The translations under genes and the position numbers were made by a program. Shown one piece after another: positions 1-8,303 of a stretch of 64,000 nt of DNA (the stretch's first letter is position 1; the number at the start of each line of letters is the position of its first letter). The notes under the pieces are model-generated. The model was not told where the DNA came from. It made no database searches and saw nothing but the letters and a program-made list of their open reading frames with translations. Origin of the DNA: Vibrio hangzhouensis (lineage in GTDB: Bacteria > Pseudomonadota > Gammaproteobacteria > Enterobacterales > Vibrionaceae); the NCBI RefSeq assembly GCF_900107935.1, contig NZ_FNVG01000019.1, positions 1-64,000 of the forward strand. The letters are read 5' to 3'.

Positions 1-51
1 TCTACAAGCTCGCAATGAAGCGGGCTTTATGATCACCTCTCATCACAAACC

Positions 52-317
52 TATACTCAAGTGACCTCAAGATGCAGGACTCAGAGCTTCATCAAGGTGT
101 TCAGTTCAAGGAAAATAGTTGAAGGAATGGCTATTCCCTTTCGAAGCTATTTGACGCAGAAATGGGCACCTTGATGAGCTCCCAAAGGGCGAGTTTACTT
201 GGCTTCTACGCTTTGTTAGCGATTTTCGATTTAGAGCCACTAGATCTTCAAATCACTGCCGCGCCTAGAAGCCAAGTAATTCTCGCTGAACAAGCATCTT
301 GAGGTTACTTGAGTATA
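52..317. mobile_element. MITE-like inverted-repeat element, 266 bp, non-coding
   Basis: Terminal inverted repeats of 24 bp lie at 52-75 and 294-317 and differ at one position. Two more stems sit inside: 84-99 pairs with 167-181 (one bulged base), and 195-208 pairs perfectly with 266-279 (14 bp). The ends read TACTCAAG and CTTGAGTA and each is flanked by TA, as expected for an element that duplicates a TA target. It has no credible ORF. I infer a non-autonomous miniature element; a dispersed structured intergenic repeat is the alternative. Copy number cannot be judged from one window. Confidence 0.6.
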
Positions 318-486
318 TACATAAGCCTATTATTTTCAATAAGTTGGCAACAGACTTTTAGAGATAAATCTAAACTGATGCTTACAAATTTGTATCCGTT
401 TACCAGCCATATCACAGCCTTTTACTGCTATGATTCGCGCAAACCAATGAACCTCCAATTTTTCTCATCCTATTTATTGGTCAATC

Positions 487-520
487 GGCCTGTCAGGCTC
501 AGCATCTGACGGGCCTTTTT
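487..520 (+). terminator. Rho-independent terminator, + strand
   Basis: GGCC.GTCAG pairs with CTGAC.GGCC and is followed by five T. It must end a transcript entering from the left: a gene outside the window or an unannotated small RNA. Confidence 0.65.
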
Positions 521-534
521 ACAAAACGAGCAAA

Positions 535-566
535 CAAAAACGCCCCGAATGGCGATATTCAGGGCG
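535..566 (-). terminator. Terminator of the DUF3360 gene
   Basis: CGCCCCGAAT (541-550) pairs with ATTCAGGGCG (557-566) with one mismatch. Read on the - strand the stem is followed by a T tract (535-540), about 70 bp past the permease stop. Confidence 0.7.
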
Positions 567-635
567 CTATTTTTTATTGTCTGTCACTCTTATGATGCCC
601 TCAAACTATAAAGGGCGAAAAGCAACGTAATCGGA

Positions 636-2096
636 TTAACCGCCAATCAGAGCAGGAATACCTGGTAATTGACCTACGACAGCCAATGACCCTACGCAAA
701 CGACAAACGCCAATCCTGGAATCAGGTATTTATCTTTAGCAGAAAGCTCTTTCGCTCGTTCACGGTCACCAATAAAGCCCATGTTATCGAGCAGCATGGT
801 TGTCGCCCAGCCAAATACCGGATTAACAAACGCACACGAGAAAATACAGATACCTGCACTCAGAGAATCTTTGTGCTTGTGAATCATCTGCATACCTGCT
901 TCAAGTAGTGGCAGGAACACGCCCACGATCAATGCCACGCGAAGTACTGGTTCCCACATCGCCAAATCCATTGGATAGCCAAGTACAGACGCTAAAATAC
1001 ACAAGATACCAGTTAACAGAGCGCCTCCCGGAATAGGACGCTTAGCGATCGCTGCCGGAATCATGTAGGTTCCCCAAGAGGACGCAAGGTTACCGCCCCC
1101 TAGCAACGCACCAACACCCTGACGAATAGAAGCCCCCATCATGGTATCGTCAACGTTCATCAGAACACCCTTGGCATCTTTCGGGTAGTTGAGCTCCTGA
1201 AACACTCGGTGTCCCAGATAATCAGGGGACCACATTGCCACTGCAAGCAGAGCAAAAGGGATAACCGCGATGTAGTGCTCAAGCGTCGGCCAACCTAATT
1301 GCCAGCCAGTATCTTCACCCCACCAGTAAAACGGACTTAGATGAGGCAAGCCCGGTTCAGTGGTGAATGCAAACTCAGCCCCCATTGCATAAGCCACAAT
1401 ACCCGCCAATGCGGAGCACAATGGAATCGCGAGCCAGCGCTTGTTCACTTTCGCCAGATACGCATACACCAGTACGGTAATCCCGATGACGGCAAAAGAA
1501 ATGTAACCGTGGCCACTGGCCGAGGCCCAGGCTTCGGTTTTATTGATCTGGCTTATCAATCCAACCGCCCCGAGGTAGATCAGCAAACCGCCCCGGACGC
1601 CGACCCCGGTTAGGGCCATCAGCTTCGATCCCCCCTTAGTAAAGGCAAGTATCAAACCAAAGACACAGACCATAAGCCCCAGTGCCAACGGGTGTCCGCC
1701 CGCTGCAGCAATTAACGGGATAAGAGGAATCATAGGGCCATGTGTACCCGCCAGGTTGGCATTGGGGTTCAGGATAGCCGAGAAAAGAATCACAAACAGA
1801 GCACCAGCGATAAGCAATTCATAACGCACGTTCTCTGCGACAAACTCTGGCGATAAGCCAAACTGAGCGGCAAATGCCGCTACCATTGCCGTTACCATAA
1901 CCACTTTACCAATGGTTGCCGCAATGGCTGGTACCCAGTCTTCGATCTCTACACTGTAATCACGAAACGGAAGGTGGATCCCCCAGCGACGAAAACTCAT
2001 GATTCTCAAATCATGATCGAGGAACTCTTCCCTACTCTCAAATTCCTGCGCCTTGCGGCGCATATCCCTATAAAAGGTTTTACTACTTCCAGACAT
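636..2096 (-). CDS. DUF3360 family putative permease
   Basis: A 486-residue polytopic membrane protein. The first ~50 residues are charged and cytoplasmic (RRKAQEFESREEFLDHDL), followed by roughly 11-13 hydrophobic segments. I recognise the family as DUF3360, common in Vibrio. The region around NPNANLAGTHGPMIP and the glycine-rich helices resemble SulP/UraA-fold anion or nucleobase transporters, so transport of a small solute is likely but the substrate is unknown. The ATG has an AAGGA box about 10 nt upstream. It is transcribed away from the Cache-PAS-nucleotidyltransferase gene at 2469, so the two may share a control region. Full length, no disruption. Confidence 0.8.
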   Translation of the reverse strand: MSGSSKTFYRDMRRKAQEFESREEFLDHDLRIMSFRRWGIHLPFRDYSVEIEDWVPAIAATIGKVVMVTAMVAAFAAQFGLSPEFVAENVRYELLIAGALFVILFSAILNPNANLAGTHGPMIPLIPLIAAAGGHPLALGLMVCVFGLILAFTKGGSKLMALTGVGVRGGLLIYLGAVGLISQINKTEAWASASGHGYISFAVIGITVLVYAYLAKVNKRWLAIPLCSALAGIVAYAMGAEFAFTTEPGLPHLSPFYWWGEDTGWQLGWPTLEHYIAVIPFALLAVAMWSPDYLGHRVFQELNYPKDAKGVLMNVDDTMMGASIRQGVGALLGGGNLASSWGTYMIPAAIAKRPIPGGALLTGILCILASVLGYPMDLAMWEPVLRVALIVGVFLPLLEAGMQMIHKHKDSLSAGICIFSCAFVNPVFGWATTMLLDNMGFIGDRERAKELSAKDKYLIPGLAFVVCVGSLAVVGQLPGIPALIGG

Positions 2097-2468
2097 ACGT
2101 CTATTTCCTTAATGAACATGAGAACAACCTTGAATCGCTTTGCTCTGCTTACGTAAGGTATATCAACCTTCGATTGATACGAGACGACATCCCAGCCGCT
2201 ACCGAACTTCTTCTTTTGACGCCAGAAGAGAGAGTAAAGTATTTGGTTTTCTCCTTAGTGATAATCAGCAAGCAATTGCTCACCGATTGAATCCGTGTTT
2301 CAACATGGAAGAAAATGTAAGCAAAATTTACGTGCTATTTTTTGATTTGAATTAGCGTCCGGCCACTCTTAACAAGGTAAGGTGGTATTTTTGTCGTAGT
2401 TGTGAAGCGGCGCACAATGACACTTGTTATGTATCTTTTTGAAATGCAACGAATTTAATAGGGCTAAT
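2097..2468. other. Divergent intergenic region, DUF3360 gene / Cache-PAS gene
   Basis: 372 bp presumably carrying promoters for both flanking genes. I see a short inverted repeat TATCAA-N7-TTGATA (2161-2179) and a 10-bp palindrome AGCAATTGCT near 2272, but no box I can assign to a known regulator. Confidence 0.4.
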
Positions 2469-5021
2469 ATGAAGATCTCTGAGCACGCAAATCGCACCGA
2501 GAAGCTTTATGGCATAAGGGCTGAAGATATTCATAAGTGGATTGATGGTTTCTTTGACTACGACCGATTCGACCACGCGCTAAGAATGGGATCCGTCGTT
2601 GGTCGGGACCCCTATGACCATCGTCGCTTTCGTCACTGCAAAGAGGCCCTGGAAGAAGCCTACTCGGAGTTCGACAGCAAGTATTCTCGCCAGCAGATAA
2701 AAGACGTGTTTGAAGCCCACATCAAAGACGACTACGACGGCTATCTACCCTCTCGAACCGATTTTGAAAATGGCACATTCAAAGCCAAGTATCATGATGC
2801 CCGAGACTCGGACGAATTACGCGCAGTCCTGAGCGCTAACGAACTTGCCGAGTACTTTGATGGTTTGCACGCCACCAAGGAAGATGACCGTCGTTTTTTC
2901 ACCCGGTTCAGCCTGCGTATTGTCGCCCCTTCTGTTTTAGCCTTAGTCCTGTTTGTCTCAGCCATCATCTTTATGATTCTGCCCTTTGTTGAGGACTCTA
3001 TGGTCAATCAAAAGCGCCAGATGCTGGCAGAACTGACTTCTTCTGCCGTAAGTATTGTCGACAGCTATGTGGACCTGGAGAAGCGTGGTGTACTTTCCAG
3101 ACAGGAAGCGCAGAATAGAGCCAGCACCGAAATCGGAGCTATGCGGTACGGTTCCGAAAATAAAGACTATTTCTTTATCATCGACATGCATCCAAATATG
3201 GTCATGCACCCTTATCGACTCGATTTAACCGGACAGGATCTGACGGATTATCAGGATATCGACGGAGTCGCTATTTTTGTTGAGTTCACCAAACTGGTAC
3301 AGGCGCAGCAGCATGGCTTTCTGGAATACCTGTGGCAGTGGAATGACAGAGCAAACATTACCGCACCAAAGCTGACCTATGTAGAGGGCATTGAAGAATG
3401 GCAATGGATCATCGGTACCGGTGTGTATTTCGATGATGTTCAGCAAGGCATCGATAAACTGGAAGGCTCCCTGTATCAGATATTTGCCGCTATTTTCTTT
3501 GGCCTGTTAATTTGTATGGGCTTTGTCATGTCGCAAAGTAAGTCGATTGAAAACCGAAAAAAACGTGCAGAGCTCGCTTTACACGAGGCCAAAGACCGAT
3601 ATCGTGCCTTGGTCGAATCCTCCAACGAGGGCTACATTCTCGAGACTGACGGCAATATCCTCTATTCCAACGATTGCTTGCATCGGATGGTTGGCTACAG
3701 TGAATCGGAGCTGCGCGACCATTCAATCTGGCATAAACTGTTCCCTGAAAGCCCACAGAACTCGCCTGTCGTGCAACACCTGCTGGCACTGTTCAGCCAA
3801 GCCGCAAAGCCGGGCGAGTTCGAAGCGCAACTTCGAACAAAGAGTGGCAATACCGTTGATATTCTCCTTAGTTCATCTCGAATCTTCCTGTCTGAAAAAC
3901 AAGGGCACGTGCTGTCGTTTCGCCCCATCACACGTAAAATATATGGCGGCAGTTTTGGTCTGGTTGAACAAGTCAGTAACTATCAGGAATTAACTAGCGC
4001 CATCACGACTGAGATTGAACAGAGTCAAACTCAAGGGCATGCGGTAGACGCGCTCAACCGACTGGCTGATGTGATCAGAGAAATGATTGAATCGGGCTCA
4101 CGCCCTGATATTTTACGCCGTACTATCGGGACGGCCTACGATGCGGCAATCCGACGTTTTATTGATCTGACGATTTCGGAAATTGGAGAACCGCCTGTCC
4201 CGTTCAGCTTTATTTCGTTTGGTAGCAACGCGCGCCACGACATGACGCTCTTTTCCGATCAAGACAATGCCATCGTATTTGAAACTCCCGACCCTGACGA
4301 CCTCAAGACGGTTCGGCGCTACTTTCTCCATCTGGCTGAGAACGTCTGCGCCATGCTAAATCAAGCCGGTTACCGATATTGCGAGGGGCTTATCATGGCC
4401 TCGAATCACCAGTGGTGCCTGAGCCTGGAAGAATGGAATAACAACTTCAGTCACTGGATTGAACAGGCCACACCAAAATCCATACTTGAGCTCAATGTTT
4501 TTTTCGATATCCGTGCAACTTATGGGGATCCCAGCCTGATCATGGCGATGCAGGATAATATTCAGGTGTTGCTAAAACACAATCCGGCATTTCTGCCCAT
4601 TTATGCCAAAAACTGTCTGGCACACAAGGTGCCCGTCACGATGACCAAGCACATCAAGACAGAGAGACTGGACGGGCAGCCAACACTGAACTTAAAAGAA
4701 TGTTTGCGTCCGATGGAGATATTTTGCCGAATCTATGCGCTGAAACATGATATCCGCGAAAGCAATACCGTGACCCGGCTAAAACAGCTGGCAGCGAAAC
4801 AGGAAATTGACGCACCGACATTACGTGAAATGCTCTATGTCTTTGATCATATTTGGCATTTACGCTTTATGAACCAAATCGTAGAGTATACTGACTTGCG
4901 GAAAATCAACGATAACATCGTGCTCAACGAACTATCCAGTCTGGAAAAGCAGCATCTGGAAGCCGTGCTCAACCGCATCGTTGTTTTTCATGAAAAAGTG
5001 CAGCGAGACTTCCTCAAATAG
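2469..5021 (+). CDS. Membrane sensor: sCache_2-type + PAS + DUF294 nucleotidyltransferase
   Basis: 850 residues from the ATG at 2469; an upstream TTG at 2424 is less likely. Order: histidine-rich cytoplasmic region (~1-145, with HKWID and DHRRFRH); transmembrane helix ~150-172; periplasmic sCache_2-like domain ending WQWIIGTGVYFDD; second helix ~338-356; PAS domain ~377-490; GlnD-like nucleotidyltransferase (DUF294) with GSNARHDMTLFSDQDNA at ~585-601 (metal Asp pair in DQD), then a DUF294 C-terminal helical domain. DUF294 proteins normally carry cyclic-nucleotide and CBS sensor domains; here a ligand-binding Cache domain and a PAS domain replace them. Inference: an external small molecule controls nucleotidylation of a partner or a regulatory interaction. 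The divergent DUF3360 permease is a candidate partner. The catalytic motif looks intact. Confidence 0.82.
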   Translation: MKISEHANRTEKLYGIRAEDIHKWIDGFFDYDRFDHALRMGSVVGRDPYDHRRFRHCKEALEEAYSEFDSKYSRQQIKDVFEAHIKDDYDGYLPSRTDFENGTFKAKYHDARDSDELRAVLSANELAEYFDGLHATKEDDRRFFTRFSLRIVAPSVLALVLFVSAIIFMILPFVEDSMVNQKRQMLAELTSSAVSIVDSYVDLEKRGVLSRQEAQNRASTEIGAMRYGSENKDYFFIIDMHPNMVMHPYRLDLTGQDLTDYQDIDGVAIFVEFTKLVQAQQHGFLEYLWQWNDRANITAPKLTYVEGIEEWQWIIGTGVYFDDVQQGIDKLEGSLYQIFAAIFFGLLICMGFVMSQSKSIENRKKRAELALHEAKDRYRALVESSNEGYILETDGNILYSNDCLHRMVGYSESELRDHSIWHKLFPESPQNSPVVQHLLALFSQAAKPGEFEAQLRTKSGNTVDILLSSSRIFLSEKQGHVLSFRPITRKIYGGSFGLVEQVSNYQELTSAITTEIEQSQTQGHAVDALNRLADVIREMIESGSRPDILRRTIGTAYDAAIRRFIDLTISEIGEPPVPFSFISFGSNARHDMTLFSDQDNAIVFETPDPDDLKTVRRYFLHLAENVCAMLNQAGYRYCEGLIMASNHQWCLSLEEWNNNFSHWIEQATPKSILELNVFFDIRATYGDPSLIMAMQDNIQVLLKHNPAFLPIYAKNCLAHKVPVTMTKHIKTERLDGQPTLNLKECLRPMEIFCRIYALKHDIRESNTVTRLKQLAAKQEIDAPTLREMLYVFDHIWHLRFMNQIVEYTDLRKINDNIVLNELSSLEKQHLEAVLNRIVVFHEKVQRDFLK

Positions 5022-5048
5022 CCGGTTTTAGTAAAGGGCATAATCACT

Positions 5049-5405
5049 TCATTCAGGAAGGTGCTGAATGACATTCCCTACAGTGCCAGCGTTCAAAACA
5101 GTATATCCCTGCTTTTTTAACCACAAGCAGGCACTACCTGAGCGCATACCAGAAGCACAGTAAACCACTAGGGTTTTACTCTTATCGAGTTTTTTAGTGT
5201 TTCCGGCAATCAGCGACTGTACCGGGATATTGATACTTCCCGGAGCACTGATGCCTGCATACTCCATTTCACTGCGCACATCGAGCAACTGGATGTCATC
5301 GAGACTAAGCTGCGCCAAGACACGACTCGCGCGGTTTGCTTTCCACTTTTTATAGATAAAAATGACTGCCAACAAACTAATTGCGATTAAAAACTGTTCG
5401 TTCAC
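5049..5405 (-). CDS. Membrane-anchored rhodanese-like protein
   Basis: 118 residues. An N-terminal hydrophobic segment (~4-18) is followed by a basic stretch, then a single rhodanese domain. The active loop CASGMRS carries the catalytic Cys, and the domain starts with the usual LLDVRSEMEY. Single-domain rhodaneses transfer sulfane sulfur; the physiological acceptor is not evident. It converges on the Cache-PAS gene with only 27 bp between stops. E. coli GlpE/PspE are soluble or periplasmic relatives; this one is probably inner-membrane tethered with the domain in the cytoplasm. Confidence 0.8.
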   Translation of the reverse strand: MNEQFLIAISLLAVIFIYKKWKANRASRVLAQLSLDDIQLLDVRSEMEYAGISAPGSINIPVQSLIAGNTKKLDKSKTLVVYCASGMRSGSACLWLKKQGYTVLNAGTVGNVIQHLPE

Positions 5406-5562
5406 CTATACTCTCCAAACCGAAATATGACCTTTAACGCGCACCAGTATAACTACATTAATTAGCAATTGCTAATATTACTTAAGTAAGCTGCAATTAA
5501 AAACAGTCCTGAATCAAGTTGTCATTTTTCAAACAAACGTACCGTGAGGCTTCCTCCAGTAA

Positions 5563-5609
5563 CCTTTGCCAAGAGGGACGCAATGCGCTGCTTTGCGCCC
5601 TCTCAAAGG
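5563..5609. other. Long imperfect hairpin downstream of the small secreted-peptide gene
   Basis: CCTTTG/CAAAGG outer arms and GAGGGACGCAA/TTGCGCCCTC inner arms form an extended stem 11 bp beyond the stop of the 5620-5790 gene. No T tract follows on the - strand, so it may stabilise a 3' end rather than terminate on its own. Confidence 0.45.
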
Positions 5610-5619
5610 TCAGTCATCC

Positions 5620-5790
5620 TTATTTCGCAACGCCACCTTTAGAACGGCAGGCGGTCATCGGCATCGCTACAACCTCACCATTTAACTGGCAGTCGACCAG
5701 AAAGCCAATTTTGCCGGAGCTTGGCCCCGCATAAGTCATGCTGGAAATCGCCAACAACACGCCAGCTAAAAACGACAACATCCTCTTCAT
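5620..5790 (-). CDS. Small secreted peptide, 56 aa, unknown function
   Basis: Reads MKRMLSFLAGVLLAISS at the start: a basic N-region and hydrophobic core typical of a Sec signal peptide, with a likely cut after TYA (residues 19-21). The mature part is about 35 residues with two cysteines (…VDCQLNG… and …MTACRSK…) that could form a disulfide. The start has a strong AAGGAG box 8 nt upstream. I do not recognise the family. It sits alone between the rhodanese and the GGDEF-EAL gene. The signal sequence and ribosome binding site make it credible despite its size. Confidence 0.65.
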   Translation of the reverse strand: MKRMLSFLAGVLLAISSMTYAGPSSGKIGFLVDCQLNGEVVAMPMTACRSKGGVAK

Positions 5791-6000
5791 AACAACATCT
5801 CCTTACTTTTGCCAAGTGGCTCACTAAGTATGAATGACCATAAAAAATACGCCGCATTCTCTTGGAAATAATTGTCGCTCGCGGCTTTTCATCGTAGTGA
5901 GAAAACTGCCTGGACCTCAAACAAAGGGCGAAAGGGATACCCTGACCAATAACTTGCTCACACTTTAGAAGTTACGGAATTAGCGACTATAATAAACTAA

Positions 6001-8292
6001 ATGAATAGAAATCTATTGCTTACGTCCATTATTGCATCACTCATTATTACCCTCTCTGGGTGGTATTGGGTGTACTCGCTTACAACTCATCTCCAGCAAG
6101 ATAAAATTATTCACGCCCAGCAGGTGGCGTTCGATAAAGCACGAGCGATTGAACTGGGACTCACACAGGCGCTTTCCATCACTCGCGTACTCGGGTTATT
6201 CGTTACACAAAATAGCGGCCGTGTAGACAACTTTGAAACATACGCGCATCAACTTCTCACGGACACTACGTTTATCGGCAACATCCAACTTGCCCCAGAT
6301 GGAATCGTACAGCATGTCTATCCCTTGAAGGGGCATGAGGCAGCGTTAGGTCACGATCTACTGAACGATCCTGAACGACGGCTTGATGCCCTGCATGCCA
6401 TCAATACTCAGGAATTGACCTTAACAGGCCCTATTCAGCTCAAACAAGGTGGAAGAGCATTAATCGGGCGGCTACCCATTTTTATTGAAAACCACCAAGG
6501 TACGCCGACGTTCTGGGGTTTTGCATCGGCACTGATTTACTTTGACACACTACTAAATAGTGTCGGTTTGGCCGAGAAAAATGAATCGTCTCATTGGTAT
6601 AGCCTAGCAGTGGTAAATACAAAAACGGGTCAGCATTTACCCGTTGCCAACAATAACACCTTCAAATCACTAGACACTCAGGCTAAAGCTACCTCCCCAG
6701 TTTTATTGCCAAATCAACACTGGCTTTTGACTATTGGCGTACCCACGGCCACCTGGGAAGTCGTCGCGACACGACTCGGCTACTTCATGGTGATGTTAAT
6801 TGGCGTAGCTACTGGTTTTTTGACCTGGAAATACTTACACCTTCCCAATCAACTACAACAAGCTGTCAAAAAGAAAACTCGGCAGCTAGAAACACTCTCC
6901 TTCACTGACAGTGTCACAGGGATTGCCAATCGTCGCTTTTTTATCAAGACATTGATTTCTGCACAGATCAACGAAAAAGCATACCACCCCAATGTTTTAT
7001 TATTTGTCGACCTCAATGAGTTCAAGGTTATCAATGACAGGTATGGCCATCTTTTTGGCGACAAAGTGCTAAGGAAAGTAGCACAACGAATCGAGACGTG
7101 TACCCAAGGCCCAGATATCTCGGCTCGATTAGGCGGTGACGAGTTTGGACTGCTACTCTGTGATTGGGGTGATATCCAGAATCTTCAGCGGCGACTGACT
7201 GAACTCATGACATCACTGACTCAACCGATAGAAATTTCGGGCAATCGACTCACCCTTTCGGCCTCCATCGGAGCAGCTCTGATCCCAGAGCACGGTCTCC
7301 ACGCCACAGAACTATTGAAGGCCGCTGATATCGCGATGTACCACGCTAAACAAATTAAGAACGGTCCACAATGCTGTTTTTACGAACCCTCAATGGCACA
7401 GAACTACAGGCGTTTACCCGAGTTTAAACGTGAGTTCGGCGACGCTTTGTCACATGGGCAGCTAAGGCTTTACTATCAACCTATCTACTGTTTAAAGAGT
7501 CAGTGTATTGCTCATTATGAAGCCTTAATTCGGTGGCAGCACCCGACGAAAGGGCTGTTGGCACCTGGTGATTTTTTAGACTTGGCGGAACAAACCGGAT
7601 TAATGAAAAGCATGGAGACTTGGGTTCTTTCAAAAGCCTGTTCGGATATCGCAACCCATCAGGCGCTTTACAACCAAACCGTTCGTGTTGCCATCAATAT
7701 GAGCCCGAACTTTTTGACGGATTCGGATTTGCTGGATTCAGTAGAGCGCTGTCTCCACCAGTACCAGTTAGCGTCCAACGCAATTAAACTGGAACTGACG
7801 GAAAGCAGTGTTCTGAGCAACCATGACATTGCTTTGAAAACACTTGTTGAACTCAAACACAAAGGTATTCAGGTCGCACTCGATGACTTTGGCACTGGGT
7901 ACAGTTCTTTTTCGCTGTTGCACGAACTGCCTCTGCACTCCCTTAAGCTCGACAAAAGCTTTATTGACAAACTGCTTACCGACAATCGCGATTACTGCGT
8001 GGTAGAAAGCGTTATCGAGTTAGCCCACAAGCTCAATTTAGAGGTCATCGCTGAAGGCATCGAAACGCAAGAGCAAGAAGATAAGCTCACTACTCTCGGG
8101 TGCGATTTCGGTCAAGGCTATTTCTTTGCCAAGCCACAACCGGAGTTCAGCTCAACCAACCATGCTGCCAACTGCACTCAAAAACATTCGTGTCATCACC
8201 CATGCCTGCAGTCCACAGAGACCGACAGAGCGGATGCGCCAATTCCTGTGAACGCCATCATCAGTAAGATAACAGCTCACCATAATTTATAA
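6001..8292 (+). CDS. GGDEF-EAL cyclic-di-GMP enzyme with periplasmic sensor domain
   Basis: 763 residues. Transmembrane helix at ~7-27, a periplasmic region to ~250 that resembles a CHASE domain, a second helix at ~258-277, then GGDEF (~305-465) and EAL (~480-730) domains. Both catalytic signatures are intact: GGDEF at residues ~378-382, and EAL at ~507-509 with NMSPNF, ELTES, DDFGTG and AEGIE further on. It could therefore make and break c-di-GMP; the net direction cannot be read. A ~35-residue polar tail with histidines and cysteines follows the EAL domain. No strong Shine-Dalgarno precedes the ATG. It ends 11 bp from the convergent uhpC stop. Confidence 0.88.
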   Translation: MNRNLLLTSIIASLIITLSGWYWVYSLTTHLQQDKIIHAQQVAFDKARAIELGLTQALSITRVLGLFVTQNSGRVDNFETYAHQLLTDTTFIGNIQLAPDGIVQHVYPLKGHEAALGHDLLNDPERRLDALHAINTQELTLTGPIQLKQGGRALIGRLPIFIENHQGTPTFWGFASALIYFDTLLNSVGLAEKNESSHWYSLAVVNTKTGQHLPVANNNTFKSLDTQAKATSPVLLPNQHWLLTIGVPTATWEVVATRLGYFMVMLIGVATGFLTWKYLHLPNQLQQAVKKKTRQLETLSFTDSVTGIANRRFFIKTLISAQINEKAYHPNVLLFVDLNEFKVINDRYGHLFGDKVLRKVAQRIETCTQGPDISARLGGDEFGLLLCDWGDIQNLQRRLTELMTSLTQPIEISGNRLTLSASIGAALIPEHGLHATELLKAADIAMYHAKQIKNGPQCCFYEPSMAQNYRRLPEFKREFGDALSHGQLRLYYQPIYCLKSQCIAHYEALIRWQHPTKGLLAPGDFLDLAEQTGLMKSMETWVLSKACSDIATHQALYNQTVRVAINMSPNFLTDSDLLDSVERCLHQYQLASNAIKLELTESSVLSNHDIALKTLVELKHKGIQVALDDFGTGYSSFSLLHELPLHSLKLDKSFIDKLLTDNRDYCVVESVIELAHKLNLEVIAEGIETQEQEDKLTTLGCDFGQGYFFAKPQPEFSSTNHAANCTQKHSCHHPCLQSTETDRADAPIPVNAIISKITAHHNL

Positions 8293-8303
8293 CAAGGGGC
8301 ACG

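Larger units (their letters stand above)
318..635. other. Non-coding stretch between the repeat element and the DUF3360 gene
   Basis: No credible gene. It holds two terminator-like hairpins near its right end (487-520 and 535-566). The first faces the + strand although no + strand gene lies between it and the left edge of the window. Confidence 0.5.

Noticed and set aside
309..509. 66-codon + strand reading frame
   Set aside because: Starts with TTG inside the repeat-element terminus, has no ribosome binding site and ends inside a terminator.
3523..3993. 156-codon + strand frame
   Set aside because: Out-of-frame overlap inside the Cache-PAS-nucleotidyltransferase gene.
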